Source: Ridgeia piscesae
Taxonomy: Eukaryota; Annelida; Polychaeta; Sabellida; Siboglinidae
DNA: 64,000 nucleotides
Direction: 5' to 3'
Assembly (NCBI GenBank): GCA_025642075.2
Contig: JAODUO010000627.1
Span: forward strand, 136,501 to 200,500
The translations under genes and the position numbers were made by a program. A model generated the notes under the pieces. The model was not told the DNA's origin, ran no database searches, and saw only the letters and a list, made by a program, of their open reading frames with translations. Of this stretch, positions 42,888 through 55,620 are shown piece by piece (the stretch's first letter is position 1; each line of letters starts with the position of its first letter).

Positions 42888-43040
42888 CTTCAATAACTGA
42901 CGATATGGTCAGTTACCGTGTTCAACGGCCCTGAACTGCTAGGCAGACGTTTACTCACTGTGTAAACCAGTGATTCACATTCTTTGTTGTTTGTCGAGTT
43001 GTGATCACACTTTATTTCAATGGCCTGTATGCTGCGCCGG

Positions 43041-43052
43041 CTTTTAAAATAG
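43041..43052 (-). promoter_or_regulatory. candidate TATA box of the beta-lactamase-like gene
   Basis: CTATTTTAAAAG on the minus strand, about 155 nt upstream of the ATG at 42887. No transcription start data are available. Confidence 0.3.
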
Positions 43053-43138
43053 CCTGTGACGAAACAAGTTTAGGCAGTCTGTCACGAATGTTTAGTCACT
43101 AAATAAAACTCTGGGTCACGTTGATCTGTACCTTTAGA

Positions 43139-43535
43139 TCAGAGTTGTAGATCTTTGTCGTATTTTATTTCGTCGATCGACACACGATATCGGCTTTCAG
43201 AATACCCTATAGAGTTTGTGAAGAATTTGTCAGCATTATTTGTGCCCACATGCACACGAATGTTACCCATCACCTGTCCTACTCGTTCTGTGACATCCTC
43301 AATCTTTGCCCCTGGTAGACATACCGTCACGTCACCCCCTTGTTTATTATCTTGTCCAGCTTCCTGACAATATAATCCCCGTGACCACTCGCAGTTTCCT
43401 CTCTTTTCCCTTAGCTACTGCGTCTGCATAGCTCCTGCCTTCTATCATTTGTTGCTCCTCAACAGTATTAACAGCTACCGGTTCACCACTTGTATCTCTG
43501 ACCCTCCACCCCTTATCTCTACAGTCTTGCTGCAT
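43139..43535 (-). mobile_element. LINE ORF1 fragment with SGNH/esterase-like domain
   Basis: Two adjacent minus-strand frames carry RSYADAVAKGKERKLRVVTG, then YIVRKLDKI, CLPGAKIEDVTERV and the block HVGTNNAD. These match the esterase (SGNH hydrolase) domain known from ORF1 of CR1-type LINEs. The frame shift near 43380 and missing C-terminal part show decay. Confidence 0.6.
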
Positions 43536-43747
43536 GTTGCTTTATCCCCGCTGACCCGTACTATTCAAAATTAAACTGTATTCACATAAACATAAATACA
43601 GATTCGCAATTGTTTGCGAGCATGAATTATGCAGGATTAGCCTCGATTATGCAGACTCAGTAAGGTGGCAGCAAGGATAACATTTAAAAGTTCGCCTGTT
43701 GTTCAGACGGTCTTCTCGGTGAAGTTACGCAGCCGAGCGACAATCGG

Positions 43748-43978
43748 TTAAAGGATACTACCGTTTCTGTTGAGCTTAGCCGCTCCCTGGGAGCTGCTAC
43801 CTACCTTTGCAGGGTTGCGGGACCCAAAGCTCTTAATTTTGGTACATACATTTTCCACACCTTCCCGGGCTTGTCGGATGTAGCCATCGTCGTAAATGTG
43901 TCTGCGCTCTACTTCACATGTAAACTGCGCATGGTCTTCGAAGGATCTGCCCGCTTCAGCTAAACCCTTCCACGCCTT
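43748..43978 (-). CDS. possible coding fragment, unrecognised
   Basis: A 76-codon open stretch without an ATG, beginning KAWKGLAEAGRSFEDHAQF and containing CEVERRHIYDDGYIRQARE. Its amphipathic, charged composition looks protein-like rather than random. I do not recognise a family. It may be an exon, or part of the adjacent retroelement debris. Confidence 0.25.
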   Translation of the reverse strand, partial: KAWKGLAEAGRSFEDHAQFTCEVERRHIYDDGYIRQAREGVENVCTKIKSFGSRNPAKVGSSSQGAAKLNRNGSIL

Positions 43979-45028
43979 TTATAGTCCAATTTATTTGCAA
44001 GCCACTGATGCGGAACAGTCACCTTTATAGAAAAACATGCAACACTCATAACCAGTAAAAGACCGGTTCGTCGGGTTCAATTGTTTGGCTGGTATCTTGG
44101 TAAGTGATCTACATTAGCAAGTTGCCAGTTAAGATACTCATCGAATCGTTACTGGATGGAGCTCAGTAGCGCAATGACAATACTCCAAATGTAGGATTCA
44201 GCACGTATAAATTCATTGTTGTGTATATTAATACAGTAATAAATAAAGTTACATACGATGGCTCAAAGCCCACGTATAATAATGTGTCCCAGCATTTCCT
44301 AACGCTTCTACGTTTTGCCATGAAGAAACAACTGCAATAAAACATAATAACGCTATTGAGAAATGTGGTGTTCAAGTTTTTTCTCAGAACATCATCTGGA
44401 ACAAATAAGGTGACATTTTCTAATATGTGATCAACAGTAGAGATATGATCGTAAAAAAAAGTTCATAACAACACAGGTACTTCATGGGACATGTCTCTTA
44501 TTTGACGACATCCCTACTTCCGGTATGCGTATGCTTGGGCTTTGAGTCATCAGTTGTAACTTTGTTAATTGTTGTATTGTGTGTACTTGGACGATCACCG
44601 ACTAGTTCCAAAATTAATTTACTTATTCACGGCAGCTCTTCCGTTTAACAACATACTATAATATGTTGTTTGCGCATCACGCAATACGTTTTACGAAACG
44701 CACACATGAATGCGACCGTTAGTATCTTAACTGAGCCCACTGAGACGGATATTAAGTGACGTACGTCCGCAAGTTACTAATTTGGTCAGTGTGAACGCAT
44801 GAGGAGTTTCGAATTGAAAGAGTTCATGTAGGCAGTCGTGGTTTAAATGTAAGGTAAAATAGTGTCGTTTCAAATGGACCATAAAAGTGTGATTGCTGAT
44901 ATATTTTTTAATGCTTTCGCATATGCTTTTTTATACAAAATACGAGGTATTTGTTTTGCGAATCGTCTTGTTAGTATTTTATGTATTTAACTTACATGTC
45001 TAGTGATGAAAACGCGTCCTAATTACTG
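43979..45028. other. intergenic sequence, no gene recognised
   Basis: Nothing supported on either strand apart from a short GAGCTCAGTAGCGC motif near 44160, which resembles GAGCTCAGTGGCGC near 48670 and may mark a degraded dispersed repeat. Confidence 0.35.
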
Positions 45029-45236
45029 GTGCTCGTTGGTGAAAACGGGTCTGCATCGGAAAAGAACATGACAGTAGACAGCGTAATCTTCACCCCGGAG
45101 TACGACTGTGGAACCGATTACAATTTAGCTCTCATCAGACTCAAGAGTGAGCTCGAGTACAACCAAGAGGTTTGTCTGTCTCACGCGCCAAGGTCGTCCG
45201 CTTCACTTTGCACCACGACGGGCTGTGTCAGTGCAG
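45029..45236 (+). pseudogene. trypsin-like serine protease exon, isolated
   Basis: Encodes LVGENGSASEKN, VIFTPEYDCG, DYNLALIRLKSEL and VCLSHAP, the segment around the catalytic aspartate of S1 proteases, and ends at a usable donor (GCAG|GTCATT, 45236/45237). The position of the catalytic Asp (family NDIALL or DYDLAL) is occupied by Asn. A stop lies just upstream in frame without a clear AG acceptor, and no other protease exon was found nearby. A pseudogene or relic exon is likely. Confidence 0.5.
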
Positions 45237-45302
45237 GTCATTCATTATCTTACGATTGTGGACATAACGAATGAATCCCTTTCGATATACAACTAACTCC
45301 AT

Positions 45303-45385
45303 TTGTGTGTGCGTGCGCGCGCGCGAGTGTGCGCGCGTGTGTGTGCGTCTGTGTCTGTTTGTGTGTACGTGTGTGCTTGTGTCTA
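45303..45385. repeat. alternating GT/GC low-complexity tract
   Basis: TGTG and GCGCGC runs just downstream of the protease-like exon. Confidence 0.85.
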
Positions 45386-45639
45386 AACATAATTAACCAA
45401 ATTACCATCAAGTGTTTCATGACTCAGGTGGCAAACGAACTAAGAAGCAATGAAAGAAAATCCAAAGTCCAGCAATTGGAAAATAAAGGGCTGACTATTA
45501 CCATAGCATTTGCTTTTTAGTGGACACTCACCAAAACAGTTTTACTCTGGTTGGTGCTACATATCTGAGGATCAACCGACATAGCAAGTTGTGTACATAA
45601 ATGCAATTTTGTCTCCAGCAGTTAACATGTTTGGCATAG

Positions 45640-47392
45640 CGTGACTGGGATGGACCAGGAGTTTGACAGTCAGACTGGGATGGACCATAAGTTGGACAAT
45701 TAGATTGGGAAGGACCATGAGCTGGGCAGTTAAATTGAGATGGACCATGAGTTAGACTGGGATGGACCAAGAGTTTGACAGTTAGATTGGAATAAACCAT
45801 GAATTGGACAGTTAGACTGGGAAGGACCAGGAGTTTGATTGTTGGATTTTGATGGACCATGAGTTGAACAATTAGTTAGATTGGGATGAACCATGAGTTG
45901 GACAGTTAGACTGGGATGGACCATGAGTCGGACAATTAGATTGGGAAGGACCATGAGCTGGGCAGTTAAATTGAGATGGACCATGAGTTGGACAGTTAGA
46001 CTGGGATGAACCATGAGTTGGACAATGAGATTGGGATGGACCATGAGTTGGACAATTAGATTGGGATGAACCATGAGTTGGACACTTAGATTGAGATGGA
46101 CCATGAGTTGGACAATTAGATTGGGATGGACCAGGAGTTGGACAGTTAGATTGGGATGAACCATGAGTTGGACAGTTAGACTGGGATGGACCATGAGTCG
46201 GACAATTAGATTGGGAAGGACCATGAGCTGGGCAGTTAAATTGAGATGGACCATGAGTTGGACAGTTAGACTGGGATGAACCATGAGTTGGACAATGAGA
46301 TTGGGATGGACCATGAGTTGGACAATTAGATTGGGAAGGACCATGAGCTGGGCAGTTAAATTGAGATGGACCATGAGTTGGACAGTTAGACTGGGATGGA
46401 CCAAGAGTTTGACAGTTAGATTGGAATAAACCATGAATTGGACAGTTAGACTGGGAAGGACCAGGAGTTTGATTGTTAGATTTTGATGGACCATGAGTTG
46501 AACAATTAGATTGGGATGGACCAGGAGTTGGACAGTTAGACTGGGATGAACCATGAGTTGGACACTTAGATTGAGATGGACCATGAGTTGGACAATTAGA
46601 TTGGGATGGACCAGGAGTTGGACAGTTAGATTGGGATGAACCATGAGTTGGACAGTTAGACTGGGATGGACCATGAGTTGGACAATTAGATTGGGAAGGA
46701 CCATGAGCTGGGCAGTTAAATTGAGATGGACCATGAGTTGGACAGTTAGACTGGGATGAACCATGAGTTGGACAATGAGATTGGGATGGACCATGAGTTG
46801 GACAATTAGATTGGGAAGGACCATGAGCTGGGCAGTTAAATTGAGATGGACCATGAGTTGGACAGTTAGACTGGGATGAACCATGAGTTGGACAATGAGA
46901 TTGGGATGGACCAGGAGTTGGAGAGTTAGACTGGGGTGGACCATGAGTTGGACAGTTAGATTGGAATGGACCATGAGTTGGACAGTTAGACTGGGATGGA
47001 CCATGAGTTGGACAATTATATTGGAATGGACCATGAGTTGGACAGTTAGACTGGGATGAACCATGAGTTGGACAGTTAGACTGGGATGGACCAGGAGTTT
47101 GACATTTAGATTTAGATGGACCATGAGTTGGACAGTTAGATTGAGATGGACCATAAATTGCACAGTTAGACTGGGATGGACCAGGAGTTGGACAATTAGA
47201 TTTGGATGGACCATGAGTTGGACAGTTAGACTGGGATGGACCAGGAGTTAGACAATTAGATTTGGATGGACCACGAGTTGGACAGTTATATTGAGATGGA
47301 CCATGAGTTGCACAGTTAGATTGGGACGGACCAGGAGTTGGACAGTTAGATTGGAATGGACCATGGGTTGGGCAGTTAGACGGGGCTGTGAT
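45640..47392. repeat. 30-bp minisatellite with higher-order organisation
   Basis: About 58 copies of a 30-bp unit of the form CCATGAGTTG + GACAGTTAGA + CTGGGATGGA. Distinct monomer types (for example GACAATTAGATTGGGAAGGA, GGCAGTTAAATTGAGATGGA, GACAATGAGATTGGGATGGA) recur in a fixed order, giving a roughly 120-bp higher-order unit around 45930, 46200, 46680 and 46800. Long minus-strand frames through it (HGPSQSNCPT-type) are artefacts of a unit length divisible by three. Confidence 0.95.
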
Positions 47393-47399
47393 AAATATA

Positions 47400-47985
<586 letters not shown>

Positions 47986-48765
47986 CAGTCTTTCTGGATG
48001 TTTGTCATCATTTAGGTTCACTTGTTCTCATCGATGTTCTACAACGTGTTTAGTATGTATGAAACAACACTCAAAATACAAAACATTATTTACACATTTA
48101 TTATCTGTGAATGAATATTTATCGAGACGTTGTGAGTGAGATTGTTTCCAGACAAAAAGACAGCTGTATGTGGCCTTTATTTTCAGGAGCTCTGCGACCG
48201 AAGTCATAGTAGGCATAGTAGTGAAGTTGTAAATGTGGCCAGTAAAAGCTTGAATAGAGACGATGAAGAAGACGACGACAACAACAAAGAAGAATACGTC
48301 CAAGATCCACACACTAACACGTCCACCTACTGGACGCTATACATTCGTCGCCAATGTAAATGACCAGGTGTTGAGCATAAACACAATAAAGTGCACACTC
48401 GCGCGCGTACCCACTTTTTTCTTTCTTATAACGTTTCCTCTCTATTCCAAATATTATATTTCCTTTTTTCGCTTTAATAGACGGAAATCTCCTGTCGGTT
48501 TCGTCCAAATGTGTAACTCCGGCTTACAGATACAATATTGTAATAACACATGCACGGCCGGTATTCACATTTATGATTAACACAGCAGTAGTAATATTAA
48601 TTGTAATAACAATAGTAACATATCCAATATCGAGAGTAATAATAATAATAAGCCAATATCCTCGAAGATCGAGCTCAGTGGCGCGACAAAAGCAAGGGAT
48701 TAAGCAATCTCGTAATCGTATAACAATGCGCGAGCCGTCGACGGATGGATGAAAGTGCTAGGAAT
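47986..48765. other. intergenic sequence, nothing recognised
   Basis: No supported gene. A GAGCTCAGTGGCGC motif occurs near 48668. Confidence 0.35.
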
Positions 48766-50040
48766 CTAAGGAGGATAGGCAGCTTTAAGGAGGTAGATTT
48801 TTAAATGCCGACGGAATGAAACTATATTTCCTTCTAATTTAAAACTGATAGGAAGCGAATTCCACACAGTTGGTGCGGCAACACACAGGGAGTTCGGCTT
48901 CCAGCTTTCATTTTCACCCGAGAACTGGTTGATTGTATCTGTCTGGAATTTCTTGCTGGCGAGCATCAAGTTCCGATATACTAGTTGTGTTGATGAGACG
49001 GCTATATAGGTTCATATGCAGTGCAATCTCATGACTCAGCTCAGCACCTATCGTTTTAGTTCACCACCTTTCATGACATGGGCGCAGCACAAAACGCAAT
49101 CTGCCATTTACAGGTGTCTCATACTATACAAAGAAATTTAGATTTGTGTCTCATACTATAAATGAGACTACTGATGCAATTAAAAACAAAACATACACTC
49201 ACAGCTTGCATGGCTTTATCATTGATATAAAAACATGTTTGCTAAACAAATACAGTGATATATGTACTCTAACAAATTGTTTCATATTTCAACTAAATTA
49301 ATAAATACAATATATGTTAATGTTCATTAGCCCATCTCCACACCACATCACACTTTCTTACGTAAAGCTAACACTTTACTTCCAAATAGATGTTAGAATT
49401 AGACATCTTGTATACTAAGGACCATAATACTTCATACCATGAAATTATGGTGGCTCCTATGACAGCGACATTCTTGTCTTAATAGGAGCTACCGACCCCA
49501 GTTTGTAAATGTTATATGACTGTGGGTTTTTATTTTGGTACAAAAAGAATTACCATAAGTGCACACATTTGTATGTATTGTAGGCCTACCGTATAGATTT
49601 ATAATAGTATGTGAACATGATATGATATGTGTGTATGTATGCTTGTATAAATGTACTAACGAAATTGATGTACTTTCAACAAAGTCTATACCTACTTGGG
49701 GTCAATAAATATTATGTTTATGGTTATAGTTATTGTACAAATTTTGAAAAGGATGCGATAGTGCACAGGGAACCAATGCAATGATTTCAGAAGCGGCACT
49801 GACCTACAAAAGAACGAGGAGAACGCGTGACTACTCTTGCCAAACAATGTTGAACACGTTGAAGTTTTGCTATATCCTTGTTTGCAGTATTGCAAAGGAG
49901 AGAATTGTAGTAGTCAAGTATGTTGCTTACTAGAGCTGTTGCAATGGTTTTGGCTACGGAGAGTGAGATATTGATGTCGTACGCTACAATCCATGTCAGA
50001 ATGGCGTGCAGAGACCTGACCTACTCGTCCCGTTTTCAAA
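48766..50040 (-). mobile_element. degenerate LINE, reverse-transcriptase C-terminal region, interrupted
   Basis: Minus-strand frames at about 49690-50010 encode TIATALVSNILDYYNSLL, DIAKLQRVQHCLARVV and LLKSLHWFPVHYRILFK. 48766-48969 encodes TVWNSLPISFKLEGNI and FRRHLKIYLL, the usual end of the same ORF. The roughly 700 bp between them does not fit and may be an insertion. Confidence 0.75.
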
Positions 50041-50125
50041 CGTGAAATGCGTGCACATTCTTCATCAGCGCATCTGTCATTGACAGGAAGTCCCTCCAGT
50101 AGTCCGCCACGTCACTGACCTCTGA

Positions 50126-50970
50126 TTAGGTGAAGATGTTGATGATGATGCTCTCGATGTCAGCATCCTCCGCAACGCGGGGTTCTGGGGAGAGATTCGT
50201 ACTTCTCAGAATCGTGAGCCTCCCCTTCATCAGCTGACTCATGAGCGCCTCATACAGAAGCCTCAAGCAACGCAGCCCCCTCTTGTAATGTTTGTCTTTC
50301 AGCGCAATATCAACGGAGCCCCCGGCAATAACTCCTCCCGCCACGACTACCTCTCCTAGCTCACTCCCCTTGTAGCGCTTGTATATAGCGCTCATCATCA
50401 CACATTGTGTATGGAAGGGGCCAAGAAAGAGCACAATGTCACGGTATTGGTCTGAGTTCCCCGCCTTTAGCAGGGTAATGAGGACGTACACGGGATGATC
50501 TCCCACTAAGAAGGCGAAGGGCATGCTCTTAGTGGCGATGATGGTAGTCAGCTTGTCCATGATGTCCTTCACAACCGACTTGTTGGGCGGTTGACTGTAA
50601 GACATATGGATATAAGCCTAGCTCTTCCCCTGCTCCATATTCAAGCCAGCGTGAAACCCGTTATAGGAAGGCATAGACTGCTCGGCTGCATTAGGGCGGT
50701 CACCTTTCATGTCCGCGCGAGCAAGGGCATGAATAATGCTCCGCTTGCCCTGAAGCTCTGTACTTGACGAGAACGTAGCGGGCATAGGGCGTGTGGGAGG
50801 CTCACCGCATTGGATGGTTCTGTATGGCGTAACTGCCTGCATCTCAGGCGCCTGCTAAGTCAGTGCCTGCGACACAGTCTTGGCGTCTTTGATGCGCGGA
50901 TGCTCATCCTGGATGTTTGCCTCGTACTCCTGAACAAGATGCTCTAGTTGCTGCAGAAACATCCAGTTAC
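50126..50970 (-). pseudogene. uncharacterised conserved (transposon-associated?) ORF with two TAG stops
   Basis: One minus-strand frame runs from about 50970 to 50126, broken by in-frame TAG codons near 50847 and at 50618-50620. It contains ELQGKRSIIHALARADMKGD, MPFAFLVGDHPVYVLITLLK, FLGPFHTQCVMMSAIYKRY and KHYKRGLRCLRLLYEALMSQ. I recall similar multi-copy proteins of unknown function in marine invertebrates (DUF6589-like), which suggests a mobile origin, but I cannot name the family. Both stops could come from CAG by C-to-T change. Confidence 0.5.
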
Positions 50971-51559
50971 AGCTGTGTGCAATTAATTAACCTGAAACGT
51001 AAGTATGCTTCATTAAAACAAATCAGGGTTCTCGCTCTCTTTATATTAGTTGGGTTCAGGACTTCGATTCCTTAGCCATTATATATACCTTGAAGATGAC
51101 CCTTGAATTACCTTGACCTAACCACGTGACGTTGATTTTATTCGATCTGTCACCTTTATATATTGCATCGATTTTAGCCAAAATAATGTGTCTTGGTCAA
51201 CGTACCCAGAAAAAGCGTCTCACATGTGCTCTGGTTCAAAGGTTAAGTTTTCTTTCTACCAGATGGCGGCCGTCTTGGATATATATGGATCAAAATTATG
51301 TCATAACGTGAAACTGATGTCAGAATCGGAATCCTCGTCGTCGATGTTCATATATTGGTGTGTCATTTCTCACCATCACCTCCGTCTTCGAATTTCTGTA
51401 CCATTTGTTGAAATTCATGTGGTATATTAGCGCATGTGAGTATGTCGTCGGCGAAGCGAAGATGACTAAGATATTCGCCGTCTTTTTTCAAGACTGGTTT
51501 CCCAAGTCAGTCGTCGGAATATGCTTTCGAGTGCTGACGTAAAGGTTTGGGCGTTATGG
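50971..51559. other. intergenic sequence, nothing recognised
   Basis: No supported feature between the decayed ORF and the 3' end of the RTE-like element. Confidence 0.35.
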
Positions 51560-53720
51560 TATCTCCCGATCGTACTCCTCTCCTTATGTTGATTTTGTTG
51601 CTTTCTTTGTGCAGATGGACTGTGATTCAGCTGTTAGTGTAGATTTCCTTCAAGAGTTCGATGTACACATCTTCTGTCCCCTATTCTTGAAGCGAGGTTA
51701 GTACTGTTGGAGTTTGCATCGAGTAGAAGGATTTCTCGTAGTTGACGAATGCAATGCAGAGTGGGATATTATATTCTCTGCACCTCTCCTGCAGTTGGTT
51801 TACGACGTGGATATGGTTTGTCGTTGAGTATCTGCATATGAATCTAGCTTGCTCTCGTGGCTGGTTTTCGTCGAGTGTCTTCTCTAGTCTTTTCGCTAGT
51901 ACTTTCGTGCATACGTTATAGATGTTTGATAGTAGACATAGCGGTTTGTAATTATTGAGGTCTTTCTTATTTCCCTTCTTGAAGATTATCACCATTTTAG
52001 CGTTCTTCCACGCGGTGGGTATTCGTCTTTATAATAAGCATTTTTGTGTACAGCTTAGCAAGGGTTTTCGAGATGGTATCGCCTCCTGCTTTCAAATTTT
52101 AGATGTTTATAATTTATGTTCGTTGCTTTGTGTTATGTTATCTCTAGTACCTCTTTTGGGTCAGTGTGGATTACGGTACTCTGTTCAATGTTGTATAGCT
52201 CGGTGTAGAATTCCTCTATTCGTTCTATAATCTTATCACAAAGAACAATAAATGAATGAAACAGATTATCAGCTGATTGTGTTGTGTGAATATGTTTAAA
52301 AATGAAATCGACAAAGAAGGGCGAGGTACATTGAGATAGAAAGGTTGGACCCTCGATAAACCAATGGTTTCCTTGTCCACCTGCCATTTAGAGTCGATTA
52401 ACTAGGTGGCAATCTTGTTACAATCTTGTTAAATCTTGTTCACGTATTTCTCTACCCTCTTTATCCAGGAGTGTGATCAGTCTGTCTTGGCTTATCTTCT
52501 GCGTTCTTCGGACTTTCTTCAGGCTCTTTGATGCCATGATCGTTTCTCATATGATCTCTTGGTTGTATTTCCTTATTTGTATTGTCCTCTCTTGCATTTT
52601 TAAGGTTTATTTTCTGCGTACTCCATTCGTTGTTTATTGCCGCCATTTCAGCCATTTCCCGTCGTTTCGTCATCAGGACTCATGTTGGTGATGATATTAT
52701 CGATTTCGGTGGCTTGTTAATTGCCTTAGCGCTACCATTGACGCGCTTTGTTGTATCATGTATGTGATGGTTTCGCTCAAAGTGTCGATGTTATCTGGTT
52801 CTTGTAGTGTCTCGAATCGGTTTCTCAATTCGAGTTGGAATTCGATCATCTGTGATCCTATTCGTGTGGCATCTACTCTTGGTGGCCTCGTGGTCATAAT
52901 TCTTTTGCGTTCCACGTCTACGTTCAGTTTGATGTTGCTCATAACCAGCCTGTGGCCACTTCCAATGTTGACTGTTGCGTCTGCCCTGTGTATTTGGACA
53001 TAGTAAATTTCGGTCTTCTTTACACCGTTTGGACTTTTCCACGTCCACCTCCTCCCTGCTTTCTTCTGGAACATGGTATTCATGATTCTGTACTTTCTTG
53101 ATGTTGCCCATTCTGCCAAGGTGTCGTCTGTTTCGTTTCTCAATCCGAGTCCAAAACTGCCCGTTGTCATTTCCATAGGGTTTGTTCTTTTCCCTATTTG
53201 AGCATTATCGTGTAGTGGTTTGGTTTCCCAAAAGTCTCATCGACGTCGTTGTAGAAGCTATTTATGTCTTCTTCTCAGTAAGATGTTGTTGTTGTATATA
53301 TTTGCACTGTCGTTAGTTTGTATCTCTTTGTTGTGCAAGTCTTTCCATTAAGTTGCTGTTTATGAGAAAGCCTACTCCTGCTTGGTCGTTGTTTGCTTTA
53401 GAATGAAAGGTATAGTAATACTGGTGGCCGCTTTGTAAGGTAGTGAAACATTCCTCTGGGCTTCTCACTTCGGAGATCCCGAACCACACCAACCTGGTTT
53501 CTCTAAGTTCTTCTTCGAATTGTTGTATGTGTTCATATCTTAGTAGAGTTCTGACCGTGTATGTCGCTATCTTTAGTCTACTTGTATTCTTTACGCGGCT
53601 CTTTCTGACCGAGAGATTCTTAGCACCCCCTGCACGTAGTCCTAGTTGACCAGAGCCGCCTCCTTGGTCATGGACTCTTTCGGTGTCGCTGGGGACTGGG
53701 GGCCATGACTTTGAATAGTG
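51560..53720 (-). mobile_element. RTE-type LINE (endonuclease and partial reverse transcriptase)
   Basis: The minus strand encodes an endonuclease N-terminus (RLKIATYTVRTLLRYEHI, QYYYTFHSKANNDQAG) around 53380-53600. It continues at 52697-53176 with TGSFGLGLRNE, GRRWTWKSPNG and HRLVMSNIKLNVDVERKR. A linker follows (IERIEEFYTELYN, 52133-52250), then reverse transcriptase (MVIIFKKGNKKDLNNYKPLC, ENQPREQARFICRYSTTNH) at 51681-51995. Frameshifts and stops are present. An insertion of a CR1-like tail at 52232-52447 splits the linker. Confidence 0.85.
52232..52447 (+). mobile_element. 5'-truncated CR1-like LINE tail nested in the RTE element
   Basis: Begins within the ORF2 end (AAAGAACAATAAATGAATG, matching the SQRTVNEWN-coding region at 19280-19310) and carries the same untranslated tail (TTGTCCACCTGCCATTTAG, GGTGGCAATCTTG) with terminal ATCTTGTT repeats. 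RTE linker sequence resumes on both sides. Confidence 0.85.
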
Positions 53721-53917
53721 CTTTGCATCCTGGTGTTATTAGCCTACCCTTCCACGCTTGCCAGTGCGGGTTGGAAGGAGTAGTCGATATAGTGTTAACG
53801 AAATTGCCCAGGTTTCGACACGGTGACTGCATTAGTACCGAACCACCGACTTGCCGGCACCGCGGTATTCGAAACCTGGTCCCTCTAGTAGGGACATCCG
53901 CAATCTAACCACTCACC

Positions 53918-53922
<5 letters not shown>

Positions 53923-53989
<67 letters not shown>
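53923..53989. repeat. (TA)n microsatellite
   Basis: About 33 TA dinucleotides. Confidence 0.95.
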
Positions 53990-53991
<2 letters not shown>

Positions 53992-53994
53992 CAC

Positions 53995-54160
53995 TGACCG
54001 AATAGTTTTGTACTTTTATACTTAAGTAGTTTTTTGGGGAGCGGTACTTTTACTTAAGTAGTTTTTTCGGGGATACTTTTACTTAAGTAGTTTTTTGGGA
54101 GGTTACTTCTACTTTTACTTAGTTACTTTTTTGGAGTACTTGTTACAGCACTGAGTAGAG
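53995..54160. repeat. short tandem repeat of ACTTTTACTTAAGTAG type
   Basis: Four imperfect copies of a 33-36 bp unit containing TACTTTTACTTAAGTAG and a T/G run. The motif is reminiscent of internal sequence of hAT-derived elements; termini were not identified. Confidence 0.6.
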
Positions 54161-54580
54161 TGTATAGGAAGTTAACTCAGAGGCCACAATAGTCAAAGAT
54201 CATCAGAGCAATTATAAATAGGACGCGCAGTAGTCAAAACCAGAACGACAGACCGCCATACTGCATGGTAAAGCAATGGCAAACAAATGCGTTTTGTTGT
54301 TATCTCAATATAATCGTTCTAAAATCCAAACCGCACATTAATTGATATTAACGTTAAACATATGTGCGTTGTCAGGGAAATTTCCCGATTTTCTTCCCAA
54401 AACGAAAGACTGTAATGCTGATTTAGAAACGAGATTGTCGTTAATGAGGTGACTGCACAAATTAAGTGAGGAAACATAAATTTACCTCTAACTGCTCATG
54501 ATAACCGCCTAAATAGAGTTAGTTATCCCCAAGTGGTCAGGCCGTTCTATCTATGTGTTCAGCAGCCCCATTATAATAAT

Positions 54581-54582
<2 letters not shown>

Positions 54583-54626
<44 letters not shown>
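54583..54626. repeat. (TA)n microsatellite
   Basis: About 20 TA dinucleotides followed by a short T run. Confidence 0.95.
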
Positions 54627-54633
<7 letters not shown>

Positions 54634-54784
54634 TAAGCAATAAATGTACTGCAGAATAAGATGATGCAAGATGGCGGATTTTCGTTTGCTTTATCCTTCA
54701 CGGGTAAACTAAGTGGATGGTTTTCCCCACGGCTGTAGGTATAGACGAATTTAGACCATGCAATAGGCGAGGGGATTTGCTTAA

Positions 54785-54965
54785 GTGTATATTCCCAAAG
54801 GGAAAATATCTATAGGAAGACCGACGAGACGGTGGGGAGACAAACTAGACGACTATTGGATGGGTATACCATTTGGCAGAAAATTGTGCAAGATAGACAG
54901 ATGTGGAAGCAGCATGCTGAAGCCTTCGCCCAACAACGGGAGCATAAATACATCTATGCATTGCA
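54785..54965 (+). mobile_element. LINE ORF2 C-terminal tail fragment
   Basis: Plus-strand frames encode GRPTRRWGDKLDDYW, then in a shifted frame TIWQKIVQDRQMWKQHAEAF. This is the GRP-RW-DDL...DR-W-EAF signature that ends many LINE/endonuclease-reverse-transcriptase proteins. Confidence 0.6.
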
Positions 54966-55216
54966 ACGTTATTTTTGTTCGAGTTTAATGACTTTTGGTT
55001 CTCGTTTTAGGTCATTTTCAAAATTTATCTTGTCATGGTTAGCGCTTCACCGTTGTATATTGGCAACTTTACTAACAATTCTTATTTTAAGCAAAACCAC
55101 AAGTATATCTCAATACGAATGATCTGCATCGCCGATCGATATCCTAGAACTGATGAGGTTAGTCATGGCTGCCGCCGACTTTTTCTTTACTACTTTTTCT
55201 CGCACAACTTTCTCTA

Positions 55217-55620
55217 TCAATAGTCTGAGTCTCCAACTCCTTTTATCGGTTGCTGCTGTTCTCTATTCTTCTCCCACTCTTTCCAGATCTCCCATCGCAT
55301 TCTCGGTCTTCCTGGCCTTCTTTTCCCCTTCACTTTCTGGGCATCTGATCTCTTTGCCGGTTTTTCATCTCCCATTCTTTTCACATGAACGACCCATTTC
55401 AACCTAGAGCGTACACTTGTCTTCACTCTGCAGCCTCCACTCTCAGTTCATCGATTCTTCTTTTACCCGCTCTCTCTGCTCCCGCGATTCTTATTTCCAG
55501 TTGTTTTTGCAAACCTAGCTGCACCTTCTCCTGTTGTTTCTCTGTTAGTGCTGTCGTCTCTAAGCCATACATGTATAAAATAAAAATTAATATAGGGTAG
55601 AGCCTAATGTTTATAGTCAT
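55217..55620 (-). mobile_element. LINE reverse-transcriptase C-terminal fragment
   Basis: Minus-strand blocks YMYGLETTALTEKQQEKVQ, RIAGAERAGKRRIDELR, VRSRLKWVVHVKRMGDEK and RRPGRPRMRWE match the post-catalytic region of RTE/jockey-like reverse transcriptases. The order is preserved but split between two frames. Confidence 0.75.
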
